From: Halodesulfovibrio marinisediminis DSM 17456
GTDB taxonomy: Bacteria; Desulfobacterota; Desulfovibrionia; Desulfovibrionales; Desulfovibrionaceae
Length of the DNA: 64,000 nt
Assembly (NCBI RefSeq): GCF_900129975.1
Contig: NZ_FSRG01000003.1
Location: forward strand, 186,001-250,000
Reading direction: 5' to 3'
The notes under the pieces are model-generated. The model saw nothing but the letters and a program-made list of their open reading frames with translations, did no database searches and was not told the DNA's origin. Positions 1 through 7,632 of this stretch are shown in pieces. Each line of letters begins with the position of its first letter. The first letter of the stretch is position 1. The translations under genes and the position numbers were made by a program.

Positions 1-378
1 GCAGTTCAAGAAGTTATCAGGCACCTCCCCCCAACTAAACTGCCAGTAGCGCCTCCATTTGTTAGCGGAGTAATTAATTTAAGGGGGACAGTGACGCCGA
101 TTATTCAGTTGAGGGAATTACTCGGCATTGCTGGTTTAGAAGAACAAGGTCGGTCAGATAAGTTCATTGTGGTTTGCAAGCGACATGGACTGCAGTTCGG
201 TCTTGTTATTGATACTGTGCACACCATGTACAGAGTGCCACAAGGTTCCATTGACTGGGCTGTTGAATCTCACCTTGGAGTAGCAGTTCAGTATATTTTT
301 GGGTTGATGAAATCTGACGACATGCTCATCGGTATTATCTCTGTGGATAATATCGTTGAAGCCATCCTTGAAGGATAG
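1..378 (+). CDS. cheW: CheW-like chemotaxis coupling protein, 5' end cut by window
   Basis: This is the C-terminal 125 residues of a CheW-domain protein, open from the first base of the window, so the true start lies upstream. CheW couples chemoreceptors to the histidine kinase CheA in membrane-associated arrays. The visible part holds the typical CheW core: a VSGVINLRGTVTPIIQLR segment near residues 20-37, then the beta-rich second half ending in GIISVDNIVEAI. An internal GTG (position 91) could be mistaken for a start, but the family sequence continues upstream of it. cheY follows after 12 bases and cheA further on, consistent with one chemotaxis locus. Whether it is a stand-alone CheW or the end of a CheV-like fusion cannot be seen. 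Confidence 0.88.
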   Translation, partial: AVQEVIRHLPPTKLPVAPPFVSGVINLRGTVTPIIQLRELLGIAGLEEQGRSDKFIVVCKRHGLQFGLVIDTVHTMYRVPQGSIDWAVESHLGVAVQYIFGLMKSDDMLIGIISVDNIVEAILEG

Positions 379-390
379 AGAGCGCTAAGT

Positions 391-759
391 ATGAGTAAAC
401 ATATTCTAATTGTAGACGATTCCAAGACAGTTCGAAATCTCGTAGCGTTTATTATGAAGAATGAAGGTTTTAAGGTTACTGCTGCTGAAGATGGCCTCGA
501 TGGTCTGGAGAAGCTGTACTCTTGTGGAGCAGTTGACCTGATTATTACAGATATTAACATGCCGCACATGGATGGTTTTACGTTCATTGAAAATGTGCGC
601 AAGCAGGATGCGTATCGGGATTTGCCTATTGTAGTCCTTTCAACAGAAGGGCAGGAGCAAGATATTAAAATGGGCATGAGCCTAGGGGCAAACCTGTATA
701 TGGTAAAACCTGCTCAACCGGAGAAAATGGTTCGAAACGTTCGCATGTTGCTTGGTTAG
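391..759 (+). CDS. cheY: CheY-like single-domain response regulator
   Basis: A 122-residue stand-alone receiver domain. The key residues are present: the acidic pair D9/D10 (VDD), the phosphoacceptor D54 in IITDINMPHMDG, T85 in VVLST and K106 in MVKPAQP. It would be phosphorylated by the CheA encoded just downstream and act on the flagellar motor or another output. It starts 12 bases after the cheW stop, so the two are probably co-transcribed. A strong terminator follows at 781-813, which separates this pair from cheA. It could be a CheY used by a non-flagellar chemosensory system, since the output target is not in the window. Confidence 0.93.
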   Translation: MSKHILIVDDSKTVRNLVAFIMKNEGFKVTAAEDGLDGLEKLYSCGAVDLIITDINMPHMDGFTFIENVRKQDAYRDLPIVVLSTEGQEQDIKMGMSLGANLYMVKPAQPEKMVRNVRMLLG

Positions 760-780
760 CCAACGTTTATGAGCATTTAT

Positions 781-813
781 GCTACTGCAAGTGTTTGCTT
801 GCAGTAGCTTTTT
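781..813 (+). terminator. Rho-independent terminator after cheY
   Basis: An 11-bp perfect stem (781-791 with 798-808), six-base loop, followed by five T. It lies 21 bases after the cheY stop. Confidence 0.9.
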
Positions 814-959
814 CTGTGACTTTAATGTCATCTGGTTGTTTTTTCTTTATGTTTTCTAATTTTCTGTAACATTCAACCGATACTATTTAATACAGAGAGC
901 GGGCGGTTGTTGGGTTTGCCTGCTATGCGTTTTTCACTACATCCATTTGGGGACAAAGT

Positions 960-3845
960 ATGAGCCAGGAGTTTTTAGATCCGGAAATTTTTGCTGATTT
1001 TATTATCGAAGCAAAAGAACACCTGGAGACTATCGAGCCAAACTTGCTGGAACTTGAAAAAGATCCAGAAGATATCTCGCTGCTGAATGAAATTTTTAGG
1101 CCGATGCACTCATTGAAAGGTGCATCTGGTTTTCTTGGTCTCAATAAAATGAATACACTTGCGCACCGTGCAGAGAATATTATGGATGAGTTGCGCAAGG
1201 GGACTATGGAAGCCACTCCTGCCATAATGGATGTGATTCTTGAGGCTACCGATGCATTACGCCGAATTATCGATAACCTTGAGAATGAAGGTGAGGAGGG
1301 CGACGTAGCAACTGAGCCAATTATCCAGACTCTGGATGCGTTGCTTGCTGGAGAAGAACCGACACAGGCCGCAGAACCTATTTCTTTCGAACAACCTGCC
1401 GCAGTTGAGGAAACGCCTCTTGAAGCTGTGCAGGAAGCTAGTGCTATTGATTATGAAGACGCAGAATTCGAGCCTAGTAGCCGCAATGTCGTGAACCTTC
1501 CGGAAGGAGAGCTTTATGCCCTTACTTCTTTTGGTGAAGGGCACTTACGTGATTTTATTGAAGAAGCCTTTGAAAATACCGCTGACTTGAGTAACGGTCT
1601 GCTTGAGCTTGAACAGAATCCAGAAGAGAACGATGCTCTTGTAAATGACTTGTTCCGCTTTTTTCATAATCTTAAAGGCAACAGCGGAATCATCGGTTTC
1701 AACGAGCTGAATAGTATTACGCACGAAGCGGAAACTTTGCTTAATAGAACACGCAAAGGTGAGTTGCCTGTAACTCAGGGACTTATTGATCTTTTGTTAC
1801 GTTGTGTTGATATTATTGATACGCTTGTTAGTAAGATTGATGTTGATTCCGGTCAGGTTCCGCAGTTTGATCTTTCAGAAATTTTATCTGTATTGCGCCA
1901 TGCCGTAGAACACGGTGAATTCCCCGAAGCAACCAAAGAAGAACCTGCTCCAGTTATGGAAGAAGAGTCTGTAGATGTGGCAGAAGACGTTCCAGAGTAC
2001 GATAAAGAGGATATGGACGTCTTTCTTATTACCATTACGCAGCAGCGTGTGGGAATTGATCTTGCCATAAAAGCATTGGAAGAAGATTCTTCGCAGGAAG
2101 AATTTATTAATAGCCTGTACAGAAGTCTTATCACAACACAGAATTCTTGTAGTTACATGCAGTACGATAAGCCGCGAGTTCAGGCTGAACGTACTGCCGG
2201 GCTTGTAGATTCCGGCCGCAATGCTGATATGGACTTCTCTCTGATGCTTGACCTGTTGGTTCAGGAAATTGAAATCCTGAACGATATGGTTGATGCAGAG
2301 CTGGCGGTTTTTAATCTTTCAATTAATACAGAAGAGGAATTAAAAGGTGTAGGTGAACCTTCTCCTGAGCCACAGGAAGAATTGGATATGAATCTTGAGT
2401 TGCCGGATTCCGGCAGCACAGAGGCTCCAGTATCCTTTGTTGCGAATGCGCTTGTTGAAGAACCGGAAGCTATTCAGGAGCCAGTAACAACTCAACCTGA
2501 ACCACAGCCAGTGCCACCTGTTGAAGCTCCTAAGGTGTCACCTAAGCCTGAACCAAAGGTAGCACCGAAGTCGGAAGCAAAAGCTGCTCCTAAAGCGGCA
2601 CCTGCTCCAGCCAAAGAAAAAGCGCCTGCTAAACAGCAGAAGCCAAAATCTTCCAGCACCATTCGTGTAGATCATGAAAAGCTCGATCATCTGATGAACC
2701 TCATCGGTGAGCTTATCATTAACCGAAACCGCTACACCATGTTGGCCCGTAATTTGGAAGATGGACAGAATGTCGATGTGCAGGAAGTAGCTCAGTCTTT
2801 GACTGAAACTACCTATGCTATGGCGCGTATATCGGATGATCTTCAGGATACAATTATGAAGGTTCGCATGGTTCCTGTATCTTCTGTGTTCTCCCGCTTC
2901 CCTCGCCTTGTACGTGACCTTTCTCGTAAGAGTGGCAAGCAGGTTGATCTTATCATGGAAGGTGAAGAAACCGAACTGGATAAAAGCGTTGTGGAAGTTA
3001 TCGGTGATCCGCTTGTTCACCTTATTCGTAACGCAATGGACCACGGTGTCGAGTCCGAAGAAGAACGCCTCAAAGCTGGTAAGCAAGCTAAAGGTACAGT
3101 TCATTTGCGTGCGTACTACCGTGGTAACTCTGTAGCCATTGAGATCGAAGACGATGGTAAGGGGATTGATCCTGAAAAAATGAGAGAAGTTGCGGTTCGC
3201 AAAGGTATTATCAGTGCAGAAGAAGCTAAAGCGCTTGATGACCGTGAAGCAATGGAACTCATTTTTGCTCCGGGCTTCTCTTCTGCTGAAACCATTACAG
3301 ATATTTCAGGTCGAGGTGTTGGTATGGACGTTGTTCGTACTAACATTAAAAATCTTAAGGGTAGCGTCGCTATTAACTCCGAACTTGGAAAGGGCACTCG
3401 CTTTACTCTTACCTTGCCTCTTACTCTGGCGATTATTGATGCACTCATGGTTAATGTTGCTGGTGAAGAGTTTGCAATTCCTCTTGATGCGGTTTCTGAA
3501 ACTACAAAGATTGAAGCAAAACGTCTTACTGATGTGAATGGACGTAAGGCGGTTACTCTGCGCGGTGAAGTGCTTGGTCTTGTTTACATGTCAGACCTGC
3601 TCGACTTACCTCGTTCAGAAGAGACAGAAGTGCTTTCCGTAGTTGTTATTCATGATAATGATAGACGACTTGGTATTGTTGTAGACAAGCTTCATGAACG
3701 TCAGGAAATCGTAATTAAACCGCTCGGCGAATATCTTGGAGATCTTAAAGGTATTTCCGGCGCAACCATTATGGGTGATGGTTCAGTAATTCTTATTCTT
3801 GATCCGCATGAAATTTATTTGATGGCAACTTCAAAGGCCATATAG
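960..3845 (+). CDS. cheA: Chemotaxis histidine kinase CheA with multiple Hpt modules
   Basis: A 961-residue CheA, long for the family. Order: Hpt 1 (about 1-105, phospho-His H50 in MHSLKGASGF), Hpt 2 (about 190-300, H236 in HNLKGNSGI), a third Hpt-like helical segment (about 350-450) where the expected His motif reads TTQNSCSYM and has no His, a Pro/Ala/Lys-rich linker (about 465-565), the dimerisation helices (about 568-640), the HATPase domain (N box HLIRNAMDHG near 687-696, G1 DDGKGID near 731-737, G2 SGRGVGMD near 783-790) and a C-terminal CheW-like domain (about 825-961). It autophosphorylates and passes phosphate to CheY. The start is supported by GGGGA upstream. It lacks an obvious P2 CheY-docking domain, the linker and third module standing in its place. 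The region 814-959 before it probably carries its own promoter. Confidence 0.95.
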   Translation: MSQEFLDPEIFADFIIEAKEHLETIEPNLLELEKDPEDISLLNEIFRPMHSLKGASGFLGLNKMNTLAHRAENIMDELRKGTMEATPAIMDVILEATDALRRIIDNLENEGEEGDVATEPIIQTLDALLAGEEPTQAAEPISFEQPAAVEETPLEAVQEASAIDYEDAEFEPSSRNVVNLPEGELYALTSFGEGHLRDFIEEAFENTADLSNGLLELEQNPEENDALVNDLFRFFHNLKGNSGIIGFNELNSITHEAETLLNRTRKGELPVTQGLIDLLLRCVDIIDTLVSKIDVDSGQVPQFDLSEILSVLRHAVEHGEFPEATKEEPAPVMEEESVDVAEDVPEYDKEDMDVFLITITQQRVGIDLAIKALEEDSSQEEFINSLYRSLITTQNSCSYMQYDKPRVQAERTAGLVDSGRNADMDFSLMLDLLVQEIEILNDMVDAELAVFNLSINTEEELKGVGEPSPEPQEELDMNLELPDSGSTEAPVSFVANALVEEPEAIQEPVTTQPEPQPVPPVEAPKVSPKPEPKVAPKSEAKAAPKAAPAPAKEKAPAKQQKPKSSSTIRVDHEKLDHLMNLIGELIINRNRYTMLARNLEDGQNVDVQEVAQSLTETTYAMARISDDLQDTIMKVRMVPVSSVFSRFPRLVRDLSRKSGKQVDLIMEGEETELDKSVVEVIGDPLVHLIRNAMDHGVESEEERLKAGKQAKGTVHLRAYYRGNSVAIEIEDDGKGIDPEKMREVAVRKGIISAEEAKALDDREAMELIFAPGFSSAETITDISGRGVGMDVVRTNIKNLKGSVAINSELGKGTRFTLTLPLTLAIIDALMVNVAGEEFAIPLDAVSETTKIEAKRLTDVNGRKAVTLRGEVLGLVYMSDLLDLPRSEETEVLSVVVIHDNDRRLGIVVDKLHERQEIVIKPLGEYLGDLKGISGATIMGDGSVILILDPHEIYLMATSKAI

Positions 3846-3874
3846 CAATTGAAAACTAAAAGTGATGTCAAAAA

Positions 3875-3902
3875 GAGAGCCTCAGCAGAGGCTCTCTTTT
3901 TT
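3875..3902 (+). terminator. Terminator after cheA
   Basis: A 9-bp GC-rich stem (3875-3883 with 3888-3896), AGCA loop and a T run, starting 29 bases after the cheA stop. Confidence 0.92.
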
Positions 3903-3954
3903 ATTGCGGGAAAAAGAATTGCAAGGAACCCTTCTGAGGGGTATTTGCATTGGC

Positions 3955-4581
3955 ATGTCAGATAGGTACCTTATTCCAGATACAACACATTATCGTGTTG
4001 AAGAGATAATTAAGAAGAGTCAGTTCATAGTAACGCTGGCGCATACTCCTTCCGTTGAAGAGGCAAAAGCGTTTATTGCAGCCATAAAGGAAGAGTTCCC
4101 CGATGCAACACATAATTGCTGGGCATATCAGGCGGGACCTCCCGGTTCCACAGCTATGGTTGGCATGAGCGATGATGGCGAGCCGCATGGTACTGCGGGC
4201 AAGCCTATGCTTAATATGTTGTTGCATTCAGATGTGGGGGAAATTTCGGCTGTTGTTACACGGTACTTTGGTGGGACAAAACTTGGTACCGGCGGGTTGG
4301 TTCGTGCTTATTCCGGCATGGTGAAACTTGGTCTGGAAACGCTACCTACTCGTGAGAAGATTACGCCGGTACGACTTGAAGTAATTATAGATTACAGTTC
4401 AGTGACGTTGTTCAAGCGGATGCTGCCTGATTATGAAATTAAAGTTCTGGAAGAAAATTTTGGAGCCGATGCCACATTTATTGTGGAGATGCCGAAGGAG
4501 CATGCAGAAAAATTTTCTGCTGCTGTTGTTGAACTGACAAACGGTAATGCGTTGATAGACGATATTACTGATGATGAATAG
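3955..4581 (+). CDS. yigZ: YigZ/IMPACT family protein
   Basis: A 208-residue protein of the YigZ/IMPACT family (UPF0029), usually about 200 residues. The N-terminal domain has the hallmark segments KSQFIVTLAHT, AYQAGPPGSTAMVGMSDDGEPHGTAGKPML and VTRYFGGTKLGTGGLVRAY. The C-terminal ferredoxin-like DUF1949 domain follows. Family members are linked to translation control and binding of nucleic acids, but the bacterial role is not firmly known. I start at the ATG at 3955 because GAGGGG lies 14 bases upstream; a longer in-frame reading runs back through the cheA terminator and is not credible. It stands alone between two terminators. Confidence 0.9.
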   Translation: MSDRYLIPDTTHYRVEEIIKKSQFIVTLAHTPSVEEAKAFIAAIKEEFPDATHNCWAYQAGPPGSTAMVGMSDDGEPHGTAGKPMLNMLLHSDVGEISAVVTRYFGGTKLGTGGLVRAYSGMVKLGLETLPTREKITPVRLEVIIDYSSVTLFKRMLPDYEIKVLEENFGADATFIVEMPKEHAEKFSAAVVELTNGNALIDDITDDE

Positions 4582-4587
4582 AAAGAA

Positions 4588-4616
4588 GCCCTTGTTCTTA
4601 TGAGCAAGGGCTTTTT
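4588..4616 (+). terminator. Terminator after yigZ
   Basis: A 7-bp stem (4588-4594 with 4605-4611) followed by five T. It sits between the convergent yigZ and pgl. Confidence 0.85.
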
Positions 4617-4627
4617 GTATGTTTATG

Positions 4628-5362
4628 TTATCCGTTGTAGGCGTCCTGATCTACAATCCAGTACAACTTACCATCATGCGGTTGTACCCGCTGGGCTGGC
4701 AATGTCCTGTCGCTTAACAGGTTGAGAGCTTTTGCAAGTAGTTCGTGTTTTTCCTTTCCTTGAATAAGGAAAACGCAAGCACGGGCATTGTTTAATACAG
4801 GCAAGGTCAGGGTAATACGCCATGACTCCATTTCACGGATGTATTGATCTGTTACCAGTCGGTTTTTTATTTCGATACCGTCATATCCCGGGAAGAGGGA
4901 TGCGGTGTGTCCGTCTGACCCCATTCCAAGTAGCATAAAGTCAAACCGTGGCACCTCACCGGCACCAAGCTGGAAATGGCGGCGCAGCAGGCTTTCATAT
5001 TCGTCCGCAGCTGTCTGCGAGTTAATTTCACCTTTCATTCTGTAGAAGTGTGTTGCAGCGACTTTGTGCAATAGCTCTTCTTTTGCAAGCCGGTAGTTGG
5101 AGTGCTCATCATCCGGCCCTACACATCGTTCATCTACCCAGTAGAAGTTTACTTTTTCCCACGGAATGTCAGCAGCAAGTTTTGATGATGCCAGCGTCTC
5201 AAAAAAGAGTTTCGGTGTGCGACCACCTGAAAGTGCTACGTTGTATTCTCCGCGCTTTTCAATTGCATCGTGGCAGCAATCAACGAAAAGTTTTGCAGCA
5301 TGACGGGCAAGAGCTTGGGGTGATTCAGTTACAGAGAGAGTCAGGTCAATAGTCTTAGTCAT
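4628..5362 (-). CDS. pgl: 6-phosphogluconolactonase
   Basis: A 244-residue member of the DevB/Pgl branch of the NagB-like isomerase fold. It hydrolyses 6-phosphogluconolactone in the oxidative pentose phosphate pathway in the cytosol. Family motifs: NVALSGGRTPKLFF (phosphate-binding loop, about residues 41-54), FYWVDERCVGPDDEHSNY (about 72-89) and MLLGMGSDGHTASLFPG (about 143-159), which carries the catalytic His. GAGG precedes the ATG. The neighbouring genes are not pathway partners, so zwf and gnd must lie elsewhere. Confidence 0.93.
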   Translation of the reverse strand: MTKTIDLTLSVTESPQALARHAAKLFVDCCHDAIEKRGEYNVALSGGRTPKLFFETLASSKLAADIPWEKVNFYWVDERCVGPDDEHSNYRLAKEELLHKVAATHFYRMKGEINSQTAADEYESLLRRHFQLGAGEVPRFDFMLLGMGSDGHTASLFPGYDGIEIKNRLVTDQYIREMESWRITLTLPVLNNARACVFLIQGKEKHELLAKALNLLSDRTLPAQRVQPHDGKLYWIVDQDAYNG

Positions 5363-5468
5363 AGTGCCTCCGTATTGCTCAACAACGGCGCAGCTAAGAT
5401 GGGCACTGCAACCGCTGTATATAGGTTACACAGCATGGTTGCATACTTTGTACACGATTAAAACGGTT

Positions 5469-5966
5469 TTATTGTGACAAAGTTTTTTTACGGGGCAGAA
5501 ATGTTGTTCGCAGGAAATGTATTGTGAAAAAGTTCATTGGATTCTGGATTATTGCGTCTGGAATGATGTGATACCATCGGTATCCAAGTTCCTTGAAATA
5601 GGAGGCTGCAAGGTGGCGGTGGCCAGTTTCCTTCGCAGCAAGAAGTGCAGCATCGCGTTGACAGCGTGATGTAGAAACAGGTTTGAGAATGCGCGGGTTG
5701 AAACCTCTACGCGAAAAGATAGCTTTGATTCTTTTGAACTCTCTAAAGCGAGAAAATGCGTCTGCCTGGCATAAAATAACGCCCCAGCCAAAAAGGGCGG
5801 AAAGTGTAAAGAGGACAATAGCATAGAGTGGGACTCCGCCATTCAGGAGAAAACGCGCTTCAAGGTAAAGTGTTGTAGCTACAAACAACAATGTTAGCGC
5901 AGTTGCATGTGGAAATGGCGCAACTTTAATGTATCGGATGATAGTTCTGTATAATGGGGTTCGCAC
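5469..5966 (-). CDS. Hypothetical protein with two membrane segments
   Basis: I do not recognise this 165-residue protein. It has a short basic N-terminus, two hydrophobic helices (about residues 20-37 and 44-64), then a basic cytoplasmic region rich in Arg/Lys with an ALLAAKETGHRHLAASYFKELGYRW segment in its middle that is abridged here to its start ALLAAKETGHRH. The start is a GTG at 5966 with only a weak AGG upstream, so a slightly different start is possible. It is transcribed alone, divergent from the small paralogue pair at 6189. No function is suggested by the context. Confidence 0.6.
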   Translation of the reverse strand: MRTPLYRTIIRYIKVAPFPHATALTLLFVATTLYLEARFLLNGGVPLYAIVLFTLSALFGWGVILCQADAFSRFREFKRIKAIFSRRGFNPRILKPVSTSRCQRDAALLAAKETGHRHLAASYFKELGYRWYHIIPDAIIQNPMNFFTIHFLRTTFLPRKKTLSQ

Positions 5967-6188
5967 TGTTGTAGTACCTATGTCATGCTTACGTGTAATT
6001 TACTAATAGTAAGGTTTAGACAAGATGCATTGCAATATACGATATCTGGTGGATAAATAGTAGTTGATGACTAAGTGAGTTACATAGAGCAAAGAGATCT
6101 ATGTGATAGAATGCATTTTTTTAGAGCCTTCTTTGTGTTGCATTATGCTGATGCCAACGTCCTATTATTGTAGAATAAGGAGCAGCAC

Positions 6189-6515
6189 ATGAAACAAGCT
6201 AATACAAGATTAGACATTATTGAAAAAATAAAAATGGAATATAACGCAACCGGTGCCATACATATTGATTCTGAGGATATTAAACTCAACAAAAACGGAA
6301 AAGATGCATTATTCAAGAGTGCTGAAACATTAGCTGAAAAATTGGGTTTGCATAGGCACACTCTGCAAGAGCATCTTTATGATAATATATACTACATTGA
6401 GCCTGCCGGACCGCTTGTTGTGGCAATATCTTTACCTGAGCAACAGATCGAAATGTTTGCACAGATGCCTGAGTCAATGTGGTCATTTAAGTTGAACAAC
6501 AGGTTTGTAAACTGA
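6189..6515 (+). CDS. Small unknown protein, first of a tandem paralogue pair
   Basis: A 108-residue soluble protein with no family that I recognise. An AAGGAG precedes the ATG. Its second half is clearly related to the next gene: EHLYDNIYYIEPAGPL and the ending MPESMWSFK match SRLFDNVFRLEPSDTL and LPSSLWNFR. The order of the two halves is the same in both: a variable helical N-terminal part ending in a helix that looks DNA- or protein-binding (LGLHRHTLQEHLYDN), then a short beta-rich part. That suggests a gene duplication. Possible roles include a small regulator or an adaptor, which is inference only. Confidence 0.7.
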   Translation: MKQANTRLDIIEKIKMEYNATGAIHIDSEDIKLNKNGKDALFKSAETLAEKLGLHRHTLQEHLYDNIYYIEPAGPLVVAISLPEQQIEMFAQMPESMWSFKLNNRFVN

Positions 6516-6591
6516 GGAAATCGCCGTAGCCCATGTTGTATAGTAATTGGGTATAATATGTATTGGTAGGCTGTTCAAGCGCGGAGATGGT

Positions 6592-6897
6592 ATGCAATTA
6601 ACTATGAGACAATATTACTTGGCAAAAAAACTGCAAACAGAGCGGTTTGGGGAAATCGCCGTTCCTGTTGATCCAGAGCAGATTCTTTTGCACCATGAGG
6701 CGACAACCGTTGTGCGTTCAGCGGCAGATCAGGTTGCCAGTGAATCAAAAGTGACACGAGAGGAAATTATATCCCGCTTGTTTGACAATGTTTTTAGGCT
6801 GGAACCTTCTGATACGTTAATGCTACTTATTGAATTACCTCGGCATGACATCGAATTTTATGTAGAGCTTCCGAGTTCACTGTGGAACTTCCGATAA
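6592..6897 (+). CDS. Small unknown protein, second of the tandem paralogue pair
   Basis: A 101-residue protein homologous to the preceding gene over its last 60 residues (DNVFRLEPSDTLMLLIELP against DNIYYIEPAGPLVVAISLP). The reading frame is open back to a TTG at 6547, but the ATG at 6592 has GGAG (6583-6586) at good spacing and is the likely start. It lies 76 bases after its paralogue, probably in one transcript. The divergence between the two copies (about a third identical by eye in the shared part) implies an old duplication. Function unknown. Confidence 0.7.
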   Translation: MQLTMRQYYLAKKLQTERFGEIAVPVDPEQILLHHEATTVVRSAADQVASESKVTREEIISRLFDNVFRLEPSDTLMLLIELPRHDIEFYVELPSSLWNFR

Positions 6898-6970
6898 AAG
6901 CTTTTTCCGCGCGGGTAAGATAGTTTGACCATGCAGGGACTTTACGAATGTTACTCCCTGCGGTAGAAGC

Positions 6971-6987
6971 AGACCTCTTGGAGGTCT
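6971..6987 (+). promoter_or_regulatory. Hairpin that encloses the darP ribosome binding site
   Basis: A perfect 7-bp stem (6971-6977 with 6981-6987) and three-base loop. The 3' arm contains the GGAGG that serves the ATG at 6991, so the structure would hide the ribosome binding site when folded. Confidence 0.5.
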
Positions 6988-6990
6988 AAG

Positions 6991-7512
6991 ATGGTTACAG
7001 ATCATGAACAGGAATTGGAAGTAGAAGAAAGTGAAGAGTATGTAAGCCGGTCTGAGAAGAAGCGCCGCAGCACAGCTATCCAGAAAGTTGGAGAAGATTT
7101 GGCTGCGTTTCCTATCACCGCGATTCGTTCTTTTAATCTTCCGCATGACTTATTGCAGGCATATGAAGAACTGCAAAATATTACTAAACATGAAGCGAAG
7201 CGCCGACAGATGCAGTATATCGGTAAAATTCTTCGCGAGATAGATATAGAGCCTATTAGAGCACGTATTGAAGAAGTGCAGGAAGGCAAAGCTGCTCAGG
7301 CTGCTGATTTTCATCACTTGGAGCGTTTGCGTGAGCGTTTGATTCAGGACGATAAGGAAGCACTGAATTTTGTTGTGGAGTCATACCCCGACGTAGACAT
7401 TCAAAAGCTGCGTCAACTTATTCGCAATACAAAAAAAGAGATCGAAAAGCAGAAGCCGTTAAAATCGTACAAGTTGCTTTTCCGCTATTTGCGTGATCTT
7501 GAGCAGGGATAA
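6991..7512 (+). CDS. darP: DarP (YjgA/DUF615) ribosome-associated protein
   Basis: A 173-residue, highly charged, helical protein of the YjgA/DarP family. In Escherichia coli this protein binds late pre-50S particles and helps mature the peptidyl transferase centre. Seen here: the SRSEKKRRSTAIQKVGEDL start, KHEAKRRQMQYIGKILRE in the middle (about 63-80) and ERLRERLIQDDKEAL near 110-124, all typical. It has an excellent GGAGG start signal that is also part of a hairpin. It follows the small paralogue pair by 93 bases and ends at a terminator, so it may share that transcript. Confidence 0.9.
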   Translation: MVTDHEQELEVEESEEYVSRSEKKRRSTAIQKVGEDLAAFPITAIRSFNLPHDLLQAYEELQNITKHEAKRRQMQYIGKILREIDIEPIRARIEEVQEGKAAQAADFHHLERLRERLIQDDKEALNFVVESYPDVDIQKLRQLIRNTKKEIEKQKPLKSYKLLFRYLRDLEQG

Positions 7513-7541
7513 TGCGCTGCTTTTGAGATTTGATATGTAAG

Positions 7542-7572
7542 GAAGCCCCGAAAGATGTTCTTTCGGGGCTTC
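7542..7572 (+). terminator. Long hairpin terminator after darP
   Basis: A 14-bp perfect stem (7542-7555 with 7559-7572) with a TGT loop, 30 bases after the darP stop. The following sequence is only moderately T-rich. Confidence 0.75.
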
Positions 7573-7632
7573 TTGCTTTCTAACTATTGGTAGAAACAGG
7601 CTATGAACTGAATGTTGTCATATCTAACACTG

